From: Streptomyces sp. CB02400
Lineage (GTDB): Bacteria > Actinomycetota > Actinomycetes > Streptomycetales > Streptomycetaceae
DNA: 59,541 nt
Direction of reading: 5' to 3'
Assembly (NCBI RefSeq): GCF_001905725.1
Contig: NZ_LIWB01000015.1
Span: 18,951-78,491 of the forward strand
Position numbers and translations under genes: made by a program. The notes beneath the pieces are model-generated. The model searched no databases. It was not told where the DNA came from and was given only the letters and a program-made list of their open reading frames with translations. Positions 8,011 through 16,235 of this stretch are shown one piece after another (the first letter of the stretch is position 1; every line of letters starts with the position of its first letter).

Positions 8011-8853
8011 CTACGGCAGCGCGAACCCCGGGTCCATCCCGCCCAGCGCCGACGTGCACAGACAGTCCCGCTCCTCCGTCGCCGGCAGCGCGGCCACCGC
8101 GTCGAAGAGCACGCCCCGCAGCCGGTCCACGTTGGCGGCGAACACCCGCAGCACCTCGTCGTGGGAGACGCCCTCCCCGGTCTCGGCGCCGGCGTCCAGG
8201 TCGGTGACCAGGGTCAGGGAGGTGTAGCAGAGCTCCATCTCACGGGCGAGCGCCGCCTCGGGGTGGCCGGTCATGCCCACCACCGACCAGCCCTGCGCCT
8301 GGTGCCACAGCGACTCGGCGCGGGTGGAGAAGCGCGGCCCCTCGACCACGACCAGCGTGCCGCCGTCCACCGGCTCCCAGCCCCGGCCCCGTGCCGCCTT
8401 CAGCGCGGCGGCCCGCCCGGTGGGGCAGTAGGGGTCGGCCAGCGACACATGGACCACGTTCGGCACCGTGCCGTCGGGCAGCGGCAGCCCGTCGAAGTAG
8501 GTGCCCGTCCGGGACTTCGTACGGTCCACGAGCTGGTCCGGCACGAGCAGGGTGCCCGGCCCGTACTCGGGGCGCAGGCCGCCGACCGCGCACGGCCCGA
8601 GGACCTGGCGCACGCCGACCGACCTCAGCGCCCACAGGTTGGCCCGGTAGTTGATGCGGTGCGGCGGCAGATGGTGGCCGCGTCCGTGCCGGGGCAGGAA
8701 GGCGACCCGCCGGCCGGCCACCTCGCCGAGGAAGAGGGAGTCGCTGGGCGCCCCGTACGGGGTGTCCACCTGGACCTCGGTCACGTCGTCGAGGAAGGAG
8801 TAGAAGCCGGAGCCGCCGATCACGCCGATCCCGGCCTTCGCCATGTTCGCCAT
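8011..8853 (-). CDS. mtnP: S-methyl-5'-thioadenosine phosphorylase
   Basis: A family 2 purine nucleoside phosphorylase of about 280 residues that splits 5'-methylthioadenosine (from polyamine or autoinducer-type chemistry) with phosphate for methionine salvage. Marks are GVIGGSGFYSF near the N-terminus, the phosphate-site LPRHGRGHHLPPHRINYRAN, EGPRFSTRAES and MTGHPEAALAREMELCY. GTG at 8862 and ATG at 8844 are alternative starts; the ATG at 8853 follows a TTAGGG -10-like sequence. The related substrate S-methylthioinosine cannot be excluded. Confidence 0.88.
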   Translation of the reverse strand: MANMAKAGIGVIGGSGFYSFLDDVTEVQVDTPYGAPSDSLFLGEVAGRRVAFLPRHGRGHHLPPHRINYRANLWALRSVGVRQVLGPCAVGGLRPEYGPGTLLVPDQLVDRTKSRTGTYFDGLPLPDGTVPNVVHVSLADPYCPTGRAAALKAARGRGWEPVDGGTLVVVEGPRFSTRAESLWHQAQGWSVVGMTGHPEAALAREMELCYTSLTLVTDLDAGAETGEGVSHDEVLRVFAANVDRLRGVLFDAVAALPATEERDCLCTSALGGMDPGFALP

Positions 8854-8888
8854 GCCCCGCACCCTAACCGCACCCGGAAACGCCGAAG

Positions 8889-8914
8889 ACCCCGTCGTCG
8901 GCGGACGACGGGGT
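8889..8914 (-). terminator. Terminator after fmdB-like gene
   Basis: ACCCCGTCGTC (8889-8899) and GACGACGGGGT (8904-8914) form a perfect 11-bp stem with loop GGCG. It lies between the fmdB-like stop and the downstream phosphorylase start on the minus strand. Confidence 0.75.
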
Positions 8915-8941
8915 TCCGTAAGAATCCGTGAGAAAGCGGCC

Positions 8942-9271
8942 CTACGCGGCGGTGGTGCCGGCGGTGCTGCCCGAACCGGAGGAGCCGGACGACGAACCGG
9001 ACGACGAGCTCGAACCCGAGTCCGAGGAGGAGGAGGACGTCGACGACGAGGTGCTCGACGACTTCGACGACGCCGGCGAGCTGCTCGACGAGGAGCCGCG
9101 GCTGTCGTTGCGGTAGAAGCCGGAGCCCTTGAAGACGATGCCGACCGCGGAGAACACCTTCTTCAGGCGGCCCTGGCAGTTGGGGCACTCGGTCAGGGCG
9201 TCGTCGGTGAACTTCTGCACCGCCTCGAGGCCCTCGCCGCACTCGGTGCACTGGTACTGGTAGGTCGGCAC
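8942..9271 (-). CDS. FmdB family zinc-ribbon protein with poly-serine tail
   Basis: A 109-residue protein. The first half is an FmdB-type regulatory zinc ribbon with Cys8, Cys11, Cys29 and Cys32 (QCTEC and CPNC), followed by LKKVFSAVGIVFKGSGFYRND, the family signature. Residues 59-109 are a very Ser-rich low-complexity tail with scattered Gly, Asp and Thr. The start is GTG with a strong AGGAGGAA (9276-9283). A CIRCE-like element overlaps the end of that ribosome site, so heat-shock control by HrcA is plausible. The biochemical role of this zinc-ribbon family is not settled. Confidence 0.85.
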   Translation of the reverse strand: MPTYQYQCTECGEGLEAVQKFTDDALTECPNCQGRLKKVFSAVGIVFKGSGFYRNDSRGSSSSSSPASSKSSSTSSSTSSSSSDSGSSSSSGSSSGSSGSGSTAGTTAA

Positions 9272-9281
9272 TGTCTTCCTC

Positions 9282-9308
9282 CTGGCACTCTCACTCGATG
9301 AGTGCTAA
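9282..9308 (-). promoter_or_regulatory. CIRCE-like (HrcA) operator upstream of fmdB-like gene
   Basis: On the minus strand the arms are TTAGCACTC, then 9 bases, then GAGTGCCAG. The CIRCE consensus is TTAGCACTC-N9-GAGTGCTAA, so one arm matches 9/9 and the other 7/9 with exact spacing. The element ends 10 bases before the GTG start and touches the ribosome site, as in known HrcA-controlled leaders. Confidence 0.7.
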
Positions 9309-9338
9309 CGACGGTCCATCTTGACGTATTCCGCGGGT

Positions 9339-10625
9339 TCAGTCCACTGCGACGGACTCGCGGTGACCGACGCCACGCGCGACGGTGCGCCCGCGCGGGG
9401 GCGCGGCCAGCCGCGACCGCAGCGCCAGCAGCGTCGCGAGGGCCAGCACCGTACCGGCCATCGGGACCAGGAAGCCGGCGCCGCCCCACAGGCGGTCCTC
9501 CAACTGCCCCGCGACCGTGACGGCCGCCGCCTGGCCGAGCGCGACGGCGCCGGTCAGCCAGGTGAAGGCCTCGGTGCGGGCGCCCGCCGGGACCAGGTTC
9601 TCCACCAGTGTGTAGCCGGTGATCAGGGCCGGTGCGATGCACATGCCGACCAGGAGACCGAGTCCGGCCAGCAGCAGGGCCGAGTGGGCGGTCCACAGGG
9701 CGGACGCGGTCAGCGCGAGCGCCGTGTAGCCGATCACCAGGCGCCGCTGCGGGGCGGTCTTCCAGGCGATCGCGCCGCAGGCGATGCCGGAGAGCATGTT
9801 GCCCGCGGCGAAGACGCCGTAGAGGACGCCGTTCAGTCCGGGCTCACCGATCGACTCGGTGAACGCGGCCAGCGAGACCTGCATGCCGCCGAAGACGGAA
9901 CCGATGCCCAGGAACGTCACGATCAGCACGCGCACACCGGGGACGCGCAGCGCGGAAACGTGCTCCACGCGCGCGTGCCCGTCGCGGCCCGCCTCGGGCT
10001 GTGTGCCCTTCTGGGCGGCGAACAGCAGACCGCCGACCAGCGTCAGCGCGGCCTCGGTGAGCAGGCCCGCGGCCGGGTCGACGGCCGTGCACAGGGCGGT
10101 GGCCAGCAGCGGTCCGACGACGAAGGTGAACTCGTCGGTGACGGACTCGAAGGCCGCCGCGGTGGTCAGCAGCGGGGAGCCCTTGAGCCGCACGCCCCAG
10201 CGGGCCCGCACCATGGGCCCGACCTGCGGCACCGAGGCACCCGTGGGCACGGCGGCGGCGAACAGCGCCCACAGGGGCGCGTCGGTCAGCGCCAGCGCGG
10301 TGAGGGCCAGTCCGGCCGCCGTGTGGACGAGGACGCCGGGCACGAGGACGGCGCGCTGACCGTGGCGGTCGGCGAGACGGCCGCTGTAGGGGGCGAACAG
10401 CGCCATGGAGACGCCGGTGACGGCCGCGACGGCGCCGGCCGCGCCGTACGAGCCGGTGGTGTGCTGCACCAGCAGCACGATGGAGAGGGTGAGCATCGCG
10501 AACGGCTGGCGGGCCGCGAAGCCGGGGAGCAGGAACGTCCACGCGCCGCGCGTGCGCAGCAGCCGGCCGTATCCCGGTCGGGAGGTGGCCGTCGAGTCCT
10601 TCGACGTGGTGACCGTGGATGCCAC
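9339..10625 (-). CDS. MFS transporter
   Basis: A major facilitator of 428 residues with about 12 membrane segments. The loop 2-3 motif GRLADRHGQRAVL is seen after TM2, and the two six-helix halves are split by a hydrophilic stretch (AQKGTQPEAGRDGHARVEHV). It is probably a proton-driven exporter of an unidentified small molecule. The GTG at 10625 is preferred to the ATG at 10724 because GGAAAGG lies 7 bases upstream and the first 33 residues of the longer form are unlike the family. No adjacent regulator suggests a substrate. Confidence 0.82.
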   Translation of the reverse strand: MASTVTTSKDSTATSRPGYGRLLRTRGAWTFLLPGFAARQPFAMLTLSIVLLVQHTTGSYGAAGAVAAVTGVSMALFAPYSGRLADRHGQRAVLVPGVLVHTAAGLALTALALTDAPLWALFAAAVPTGASVPQVGPMVRARWGVRLKGSPLLTTAAAFESVTDEFTFVVGPLLATALCTAVDPAAGLLTEAALTLVGGLLFAAQKGTQPEAGRDGHARVEHVSALRVPGVRVLIVTFLGIGSVFGGMQVSLAAFTESIGEPGLNGVLYGVFAAGNMLSGIACGAIAWKTAPQRRLVIGYTALALTASALWTAHSALLLAGLGLLVGMCIAPALITGYTLVENLVPAGARTEAFTWLTGAVALGQAAAVTVAGQLEDRLWGGAGFLVPMAGTVLALATLLALRSRLAAPPRGRTVARGVGHRESVAVD

Positions 10626-10757
10626 GGCCCGTGCCTTTCCGCCACCTGGTAGCGGCCCGCGCGGGTCGTGCGGGGGCGCCGAGAGCTGTCCTCTTGCGCT
10701 GACTGCGGTAGATACCGGCGCCACAGCTCAGGGCGTTCCGGCCGCCATACGGTCGCG

Positions 10758-10782
10758 CCAGCTCTGCGTCAGGCAGAGTTGG
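10758..10782 (-). terminator. Hairpin between antiporter and MFS genes
   Basis: CCAGCTCTGC (10758-10767) pairs with GCAGAGTTGG (10773-10782), with one G-T wobble and a 5-base loop. It lies in the 268-base gap downstream of the antiporter, so it is a likely terminator. The rest of this gap shows only the 23-base direct repeat reported separately. Confidence 0.45.
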
Positions 10783-10852
10783 TTCGATCTGGGGGTCGCT
10801 TGCATCGTACAGGGATCACCTGTCGTCCGCTGTGAAGCCGGGCACGCCGTCG

Positions 10853-10919
10853 GCGGCCCGCCTGCGGTCCGTCGGAGTCCTGTCCGCTGTCCGTCAGCGG
10901 CCCGCCTGCGGTCCGTCGG
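10853..10919. repeat. 23-bp direct repeat at antiporter 3' end
   Basis: Twenty-three bases at 10853-10875 are repeated exactly at 10897-10919. The second copy encodes the last residues (ADGPQAGR) of the antiporter; the first lies just past its stop codon. Confidence 0.85.
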
Positions 10920-12426
10920 CGCCCAGCCAGCCGGCCAGCTTGCCGCCCCGGCCGACCGCGCGCAGGCGCCGTTCGGCGGCGTCCCGTACCGGGTCCGTGG
11001 CGACGACGAGCAGCTCGTCCCCGCGGCGCAGCACCGTCGACGGCAGCGGCACGAAGGACGTCCCCTCGCGCACGACGAGGGTGACGGCGGACCCGTTCGG
11101 CAGCCGCAGCTCGGCGACCTCCACGCCGTGCATCCTCGACCCGGCCGGGATGGCGACCGACAGCAGGTGTCCGCGCAGCCGCTCCAGGGGCGCCGACTCG
11201 ATGCCGAGGTCGGCGGCGGATTCCCCGCCCAGGCGCAGTTTGCGGGCCAGCCAGGGCAGCGTCGGGCCCTGGATGAGGGTGTAGACGACGACCAGGACGA
11301 AGACGATGTTGAAGATCTTCTCGCTCGCCTCGACGCCCTCCACCATCGGGATCGTCGCCAGGATGATGGGCACGGCGCCGCGCAGCCCCGCCCATGACAT
11401 CAGTGTCTGCTCCTGCCAGGGCACCCGGAACGGCAGCAGGCAGACGACGACGCTCAGCGGGCGGGCCACCATGGTGAGCGCCAGCCCGATGACCAGCGCG
11501 GGCACGATGTCGTCGCCCAGTTCGTGCGGGGTGACGAGCAGGCCGAGCAGGACGAACATGCCGATCTGGGCGAGCCAGCCGAGCCCTTCGGCGAAGCCGC
11601 GCGTGGCGGGCCAGTGCGGCAGTTTGGCGTTGCCCAGCACCATCGAGGCGAGGTAGACGGCGAGGAAGCCGCTGCCGTGGACTATGGCGCCGGCCGCGTA
11701 GGCGGCGACCGCGATGGCCATGACGGCGATCGGGTAGAGGCCGGAGGCGGGCAGCGCCACGTGCCGCAGCCCCCAGGCGCCCAGCCAGCCCACCGCGAGC
11801 CCGATGGCGGCGCCGATGGCCAGCTCCAGCACTATCTCGCCGACCAGGACGTACCAGTGCTCGACCGGTCCGGCCGAGGAGAAGGCGACGACCAGGATGA
11901 CGACGGGCGCGTCGTTGAAGCCGGACTCCGCCTCCAGTGTGCCCGTCACCCGCGCGGGGAGCGGTATTTTCCGCAGCACGGAGAAGACGGCCGCCGCGTC
12001 GGTCGACGACACCACCGCGCCGATGATCAGCGCCTGCCGCCACTCCAGCCCGACCAGGAAGTGCGCGGCCGACGCCGTGACGCCGACGCTCACCGCGACG
12101 CCGGTCAGCGCGAGCGCGGAGGCGGCGGGCAGGATCGGTTTCACCTCCGTCCACTTCGTGCCCAGACCGCCCTCGGCCAGGATCACGACCAGGGCCGCGT
12201 ATCCGATGACCTGGGTCAGCTCGGCGTTGTCGAAGTGGATGTCGCCGATGCCGTCCTGGCCCATGGCGATGCCGATGCCCAGGTAGACGAGCAGGCTGGG
12301 GAGCCCGCTGCGCGAGGAGATCCGGACCGCTGCGACGGCGACGAGCAGGACGATCGAGCAGACGAGCAGGAGCTGGTTGAGGTGGTGGACAGTCAGCGGC
12401 CGTTCCCTTCCCTGACTCAGGCGCAC
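10894..12426 (-). CDS. Potassium/proton (CPA1-type) antiporter with TrkA-C domain
   Basis: A 510-residue inner-membrane antiporter resembling NhaP2/CvrA. About 12 membrane segments cover residues 12-395, with the ion-binding region GAVVSSTDAAAVFSVL and ESGFNDAPVVILV, both typical of CPA1 proteins. The C-terminal domain (about 420-490, VEVAELRLPNGSAVTLVVREG and RGDELLVVAT) is a TrkA-C/RCK-C ligand-binding domain, suggesting gating by a nucleotide such as c-di-AMP. The GTG at 12426 is the first standard start, but CTG at 12396 has an ideal GGGAAGGGAA 6 bases upstream and may be the real start. Confidence 0.85.
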   Translation of the reverse strand: MRLSQGRERPLTVHHLNQLLLVCSIVLLVAVAAVRISSRSGLPSLLVYLGIGIAMGQDGIGDIHFDNAELTQVIGYAALVVILAEGGLGTKWTEVKPILPAASALALTGVAVSVGVTASAAHFLVGLEWRQALIIGAVVSSTDAAAVFSVLRKIPLPARVTGTLEAESGFNDAPVVILVVAFSSAGPVEHWYVLVGEIVLELAIGAAIGLAVGWLGAWGLRHVALPASGLYPIAVMAIAVAAYAAGAIVHGSGFLAVYLASMVLGNAKLPHWPATRGFAEGLGWLAQIGMFVLLGLLVTPHELGDDIVPALVIGLALTMVARPLSVVVCLLPFRVPWQEQTLMSWAGLRGAVPIILATIPMVEGVEASEKIFNIVFVLVVVYTLIQGPTLPWLARKLRLGGESAADLGIESAPLERLRGHLLSVAIPAGSRMHGVEVAELRLPNGSAVTLVVREGTSFVPLPSTVLRRGDELLVVATDPVRDAAERRLRAVGRGGKLAGWLGADGPQAGR

Positions 12427-12663
12427 CCGCGCGTGAGCTCACGTACATCGCATACGAGCCACCGCTTCCGCGGCAAACTACTTCGTTACCTTACCTAACT
12501 CTTGACGTTTTCTTGACGCTCGGGACGGCAAGATCGAACGTCCGTCCGGGCTGGTTCCCCACTCCGCGTCAAGTGCCGCGGGGCCCTGCGCCTATCGTTG
12601 CTCCAGCGCTCAGTTAAAAGCACAGCCCGACCTGCCGCTCGCGTTAGGACAGCAAGGACAGCG

Positions 12664-15492
12664 ATGCCCACCGACACCACCGCCTCCACGGGTCAGCAGG
12701 CCGGCGCCTCCGCGGGGCAGCAGCCCGGCAAGTCCGGCAGGAAGAAGGGACGCAGAGGTCGACTGATCGTGCTCGTCCTGGTCCTGGCCCTGATCGGTGC
12801 TGTCGCCTACGGCGGGTACTGGTCGGTCAGCACCGTGCGCGCCTCCTTCCCGCAGACCAAGGGCTCGATCACGCTCAAGGGCCTGACGGGAACCGTCGAC
12901 GTCAAGCGGGACGGCTACGGCATCCCGCAGATCTACGCCTCCTCCGACGAGGACCTGTTCATGGCGCAGGGCTACGTCCAGGCGCAGGACCGGTTCTACG
13001 AGATGGACGTGCGCCGGCACATGACCGCCGGGCGCCTGTCGGAGATGTTCGGCGAGAGCCAGATCGACAACGACGAGTTCCTGCGCACCCTGGGCTGGGA
13101 CCGGATCGCCGAGGAGGAGTACGAGAAGAAGCTCTCCCCCGCCACCAAGAAGTACCTCCAGGCGTACGCCAAGGGCGTCAACGCCTACCTGGAGGGCAAG
13201 GAGGGCAAGGAGATCTCCCTCGAGTACGCGGCGCTGGGCTTCGAGAACGACTACAAGCCCGGGAAGTGGACCCCGGTCGACTCCGTGGCCTGGCTGAAGG
13301 CGATGGCCTGGGACCTGCGCGGCAACATGCAGGACGAGATCGACCGCGCGCTGATGACCAGCCGCCTCGGCCCGAAGCAGATCGCCGACCTGTACCCGGC
13401 GTACCCGTACAGCCGGAACAAGCCGGTGGTCCAGGAGGGCCAGTACAACCAGCTCACCGGGGCGTACGAGCAGGGCGAGAGCACGGGGACGGGGACGGGC
13501 ACCGGGACGGGTGCGGAGACCGGCACGGGCACAGGCACAGGCACCGGTACCGGCACGGGTACCGGCACCGGCACGGGTACCGGCACCAGCGGTTCCACCC
13601 TGGAGAGCCAGCTCACCGGCCTCCAGGAGGTCCTGCAGGACCTCCCCACCGCCGTCGGCGTCAACGGCGACGGCATCGGCTCCAACTCCTGGGTGGTCGG
13701 CGGTGAGCACACCATCACCGGCAAGCCGCTGCTCGCCAACGACCCGCACCTGTCGGCCTCGCTGCCGTCCGTCTGGTACCAGATGGGCCTGCACTGCCGC
13801 GACGTCTCCGCCGAGTGCCAGTACGACGTCACCGGCTACACCTTCGCGGGCATGCCGGGCGTGATAATCGGCCACAACCAGGACATCGCCTGGGGCCTGA
13901 CCAATTCCGGTGTCGACGTCACCGACCTCTACCTGGAGAAGATCACCGGCGACGGCTACCAGTACGACGGCAAGGTGGTGCCGTTCGAGACGCGCGAGGA
14001 GACCATCAAGGTCGCCGGCGGCAAGGCGCAGAAGATCGTCGTCCGTGAGACCAACAACGGCCCCCTGCTCTCCGACCGTTCCGACGACCTGGTGAAGACC
14101 GGCAAGAAGGCCACCGTCGACAGCGCCGCCCCTGACCGGGGCGACGGCTACGGCGTCGCGCTGCGCTGGACCGCCCTGGACGCCGGCCGCACCATGGACT
14201 CCATCTTCGCGATGAACCGCGCGAAGGACTGGGACGACTTCCGTGAGGCGGCCACCCTGTTCGAGGTGCCCTCGCAGAACCTCATCTACGCGGACACCGA
14301 GGGCAGCATCGGCTACACGCTCCCCGGGAAGATCCCCACCCGCGCGGAGAACCACGACGGTTCCATCCCCGCCCCCGGCTGGGACGCCGACTACGAGTGG
14401 ACCGGCTGGATCGAGCAGGAGGCGCTGCCCTACGAGTACAACCCGGACCGCGGTTACATCGTCACCGCCAACCAGGCCGTCGTCGACGAGGAGTACCCGT
14501 ACACGCTGACCACCGACTGGGGTTACGGCGCCCGCAGCCAGCGGATCACCGAACTGATCAAGTCGAAGATCAAGGACGGCGGCAAGATCTCCACCGACGA
14601 CATGCGGCAGATGCAGCTCGACAACTCCAGCACCATCGCCAAGCTGCTGGTGCCGCACCTGCTCAAGATCGACACCGAGGACGCGGACGTCCGCGAGGCG
14701 CAGAAGCTGCTGGAGGGCTGGGACTACACCCAGGACGCCGACTCGGCGGCCGCCGCCTACTTCAACTCCGTGTGGCGCAACATCCTCAAGCTCGCCTTCG
14801 CCCACAAGCTGCCCAAGGAGCTGCGGGTCAAGGGCCAGTGCGTGTGGGTCGACCCGGTCAACACCACCGGACCCGCCGACGAGGTGGACAAGATCCGCGA
14901 GTGCGGTCAGCGCGACGCCGACCAGGCGCAGCCCGACGGCGGCGACCGCTGGTTCGAGGTGGTCCGCAAGCTGATGGACAAGGAGGACAGCTCCTGGTGG
15001 AAGACCCCCAAGTCGGGCACCCGCCCCGCCGCGGACAACCGTGACGAGCTGTTCAAGCGCGCCATGATCGACGCCCGCTGGGAGCTGACCGCCAAGCTCG
15101 GCAAGGACATCGACACCTGGAGCTGGGGTCGGCTGCACCGCCTGTTCCTGAAGAACCAGACCCTCGGCACCGAGGGCCCGGGCTTCCTGCAGTACATGCT
15201 CAACCGCGGTCCGTGGAAGCTCGGCGGCGGCGAGGCCACCGTCAACGCGACCGGCTGGAACGCCGCCGGGGGCTACGGCGTCGTGTGGGTGCCGTCCATG
15301 CGGATGGTGGTCAACCTCGGCGACCTCGACAAGTCCCGGTGGATCAACCTCACCGGCGCCTCCGGACACGCCTACAGCGCCCACTACGTCGACCAGACGG
15401 ACAAGTGGGCCGAGGGCGAGCTGCTGGAGTGGTCGTACTCGGAGAAGGCGGTCGAGGACAGCACCAGCGACACCCTGCTGCTGAAGCCCTGA
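12664..15492 (+). CDS. Penicillin acylase family N-terminal nucleophile hydrolase
   Basis: A 942-residue protein. A Lys/Arg-rich start and one membrane helix (about 37-55, LIVLVLVLALIGAVAYGGYW) anchor it with the catalytic part outside the cell. The alpha-chain region (about 70-265) carries DEDLFMAQGYVQAQDRFYEMD. Self-cleavage should occur at Gly339-Ser340 (GIGSNSWVVGG), Ser340 being the nucleophile; LLANDPHL and TNSGVD follow. Residues about 274-308, just before the cleavage site, are an almost pure Gly-Thr repeat not typical of the family. Substrates may be penicillins, acyl-homoserine lactones or lipopeptides and cannot be told from sequence. The start codon follows a long AT-containing leader. 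Confidence 0.9.
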   Translation: MPTDTTASTGQQAGASAGQQPGKSGRKKGRRGRLIVLVLVLALIGAVAYGGYWSVSTVRASFPQTKGSITLKGLTGTVDVKRDGYGIPQIYASSDEDLFMAQGYVQAQDRFYEMDVRRHMTAGRLSEMFGESQIDNDEFLRTLGWDRIAEEEYEKKLSPATKKYLQAYAKGVNAYLEGKEGKEISLEYAALGFENDYKPGKWTPVDSVAWLKAMAWDLRGNMQDEIDRALMTSRLGPKQIADLYPAYPYSRNKPVVQEGQYNQLTGAYEQGESTGTGTGTGTGAETGTGTGTGTGTGTGTGTGTGTGTSGSTLESQLTGLQEVLQDLPTAVGVNGDGIGSNSWVVGGEHTITGKPLLANDPHLSASLPSVWYQMGLHCRDVSAECQYDVTGYTFAGMPGVIIGHNQDIAWGLTNSGVDVTDLYLEKITGDGYQYDGKVVPFETREETIKVAGGKAQKIVVRETNNGPLLSDRSDDLVKTGKKATVDSAAPDRGDGYGVALRWTALDAGRTMDSIFAMNRAKDWDDFREAATLFEVPSQNLIYADTEGSIGYTLPGKIPTRAENHDGSIPAPGWDADYEWTGWIEQEALPYEYNPDRGYIVTANQAVVDEEYPYTLTTDWGYGARSQRITELIKSKIKDGGKISTDDMRQMQLDNSSTIAKLLVPHLLKIDTEDADVREAQKLLEGWDYTQDADSAAAAYFNSVWRNILKLAFAHKLPKELRVKGQCVWVDPVNTTGPADEVDKIRECGQRDADQAQPDGGDRWFEVVRKLMDKEDSSWWKTPKSGTRPAADNRDELFKRAMIDARWELTAKLGKDIDTWSWGRLHRLFLKNQTLGTEGPGFLQYMLNRGPWKLGGGEATVNATGWNAAGGYGVVWVPSMRMVVNLGDLDKSRWINLTGASGHAYSAHYVDQTDKWAEGELLEWSYSEKAVEDSTSDTLLLKP
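13484..13591 (+). repeat. Gly-Thr coding microsatellite in acylase spacer
   Basis: About 36 codons, nearly all alternating Gly and Thr, built from ACCGGC/ACGGGT-type hexamers with one GAG interruption. It lies in the spacer before the autocleavage Ser. Confidence 0.9.
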
Positions 15493-15508
15493 CCCGGTCC
15501 TCGCCGTC

Positions 15509-15544
15509 GGAAGCGGCCGCCACGCGCGTGTGGCGGCCGCTTCC
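15509..15544 (+). terminator. Terminator after the penicillin acylase gene
   Basis: GGAAGCGGCCGCCA (15509-15522) and TGGCGGCCGCTTCC (15531-15544) form a perfect 14-bp stem with an 8-base loop, 16 bases past the stop codon. It probably serves both this gene and the convergent cyclo-ligase. Confidence 0.85.
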
Positions 15545-15558
15545 GCGTGTGCGGGGGC

Positions 15559-15594
15559 TCAGCCGAACCGTCAGCCGAACCGTCAGCCGAACCG
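15559..15594. repeat. 12-bp tandem repeat, three copies
   Basis: TCAGCCGAACCG occurs three times in perfect tandem at 15559, 15571 and 15583. The third copy encodes the C-terminal RFG and stop of the cyclo-ligase gene on the minus strand; the other two follow its stop. Confidence 0.95.
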
Positions 15595-16197
15595 GCGCAC
15601 CCCGGACGGCGTCACCACCGCGTGCACCGGCCGGTCGTGCGGCTCGGCGGGGACACGCGCGACGACCTCCGTGTCGTACAGCAGCACCACCAGCGCCGGA
15701 CGCGCGCCCGCGCGGTCCAGCCGGGCGAGGACCCGGTCGTAGGAGCCGCCGCCGCGTCCCAGGCGCATCCCGCGCCTGTCGACGGCGAGGCCCGGCAGCA
15801 GCACGACGTCCGCCTCCGTGACGGCGTCCGGTCCGAGAAGCGGCCCCGAGGGTTCGAAAAGCGCCATCTTCGCGCCGTGTCGCACCCGTGTGAGTGAGCC
15901 CTCGCCCTCGTACGCCCCCCAGTCCAGGTCGTTGTCGGGCAGCAGTGCGGGCAGCAGTACGCGTGCGCCCCGCGCGCGCAGCGCGTCGAGCAGCGCGAGC
16001 GTGCCGGGCTCGCTCCCCACGGAGACGTACGCCGCCACCGTGCGCGCATGCGCCAGTTCGGGCAGTCCGAGTGCCTGCCGGGCCAGCGCGGCGGCGGATT
16101 CCCGCACGTCATCCGCCGTCAACCCGTTCCTCACCGTGAGGAGTTCTCGACGCCATGCCCGCTTGTCAAGATCGCTCGGGCCTTCTGCGTGTTTCAA
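15583..16197 (-). CDS. 5-formyltetrahydrofolate cyclo-ligase
   Basis: A 204-residue enzyme that converts 5-formyl-THF to 5,10-methenyl-THF with ATP, returning this storage form to the one-carbon pool. The N-terminal DKRAWRRELLTVRN binds substrate phosphates and the C-terminal LGRGGGSYDRVLARL is the family signature around the ATP site. The start is TTG at 16197, preceded by GGGGAC. It is divergent from galU, an arrangement common in actinobacteria, and shares an 80-base AT-rich promoter region with it. Confidence 0.9.
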   Translation of the reverse strand: MKHAEGPSDLDKRAWRRELLTVRNGLTADDVRESAAALARQALGLPELAHARTVAAYVSVGSEPGTLALLDALRARGARVLLPALLPDNDLDWGAYEGEGSLTRVRHGAKMALFEPSGPLLGPDAVTEADVVLLPGLAVDRRGMRLGRGGGSYDRVLARLDRAGARPALVVLLYDTEVVARVPAEPHDRPVHAVVTPSGVRRFG

Positions 16198-16221
16198 ATC
16201 TGTCCCCGTACCGTTCCAATA

Positions 16222-16235
16222 TGCTCATATGAGCA
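16222..16235. promoter_or_regulatory. Perfect 14-bp palindrome in galU/cyclo-ligase promoter region
   Basis: TGCTCATATGAGCA is a perfect palindrome in an unusually AT-rich stretch between two divergent genes, followed by GTAATTAACC. It is a candidate operator for one or both genes; the protein is unknown. Confidence 0.5.

Noticed and set aside
12482..12498. DtxR/IdeR-type iron box (TTAGGTAAGGTAACGAA on the minus strand) before the antiporter
   Set aside because: Only the first half fits the TTAGGTTAGGCTAACCTAA consensus; the second half is out of register.
13484..13591. CRISPR-like or Z-DNA-type regulatory repeat
   Set aside because: It is in frame throughout, codes Gly-Thr, and has no spacer-repeat structure.
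12610..15384. A 924-codon open frame on the minus strand opposite the acylase gene
   Set aside because: It mirrors the GC-rich third positions of the real gene, is Gly/Val/Leu/Asp-rich without any domain, and is absent as a family. The plus-strand acylase motifs are decisive.
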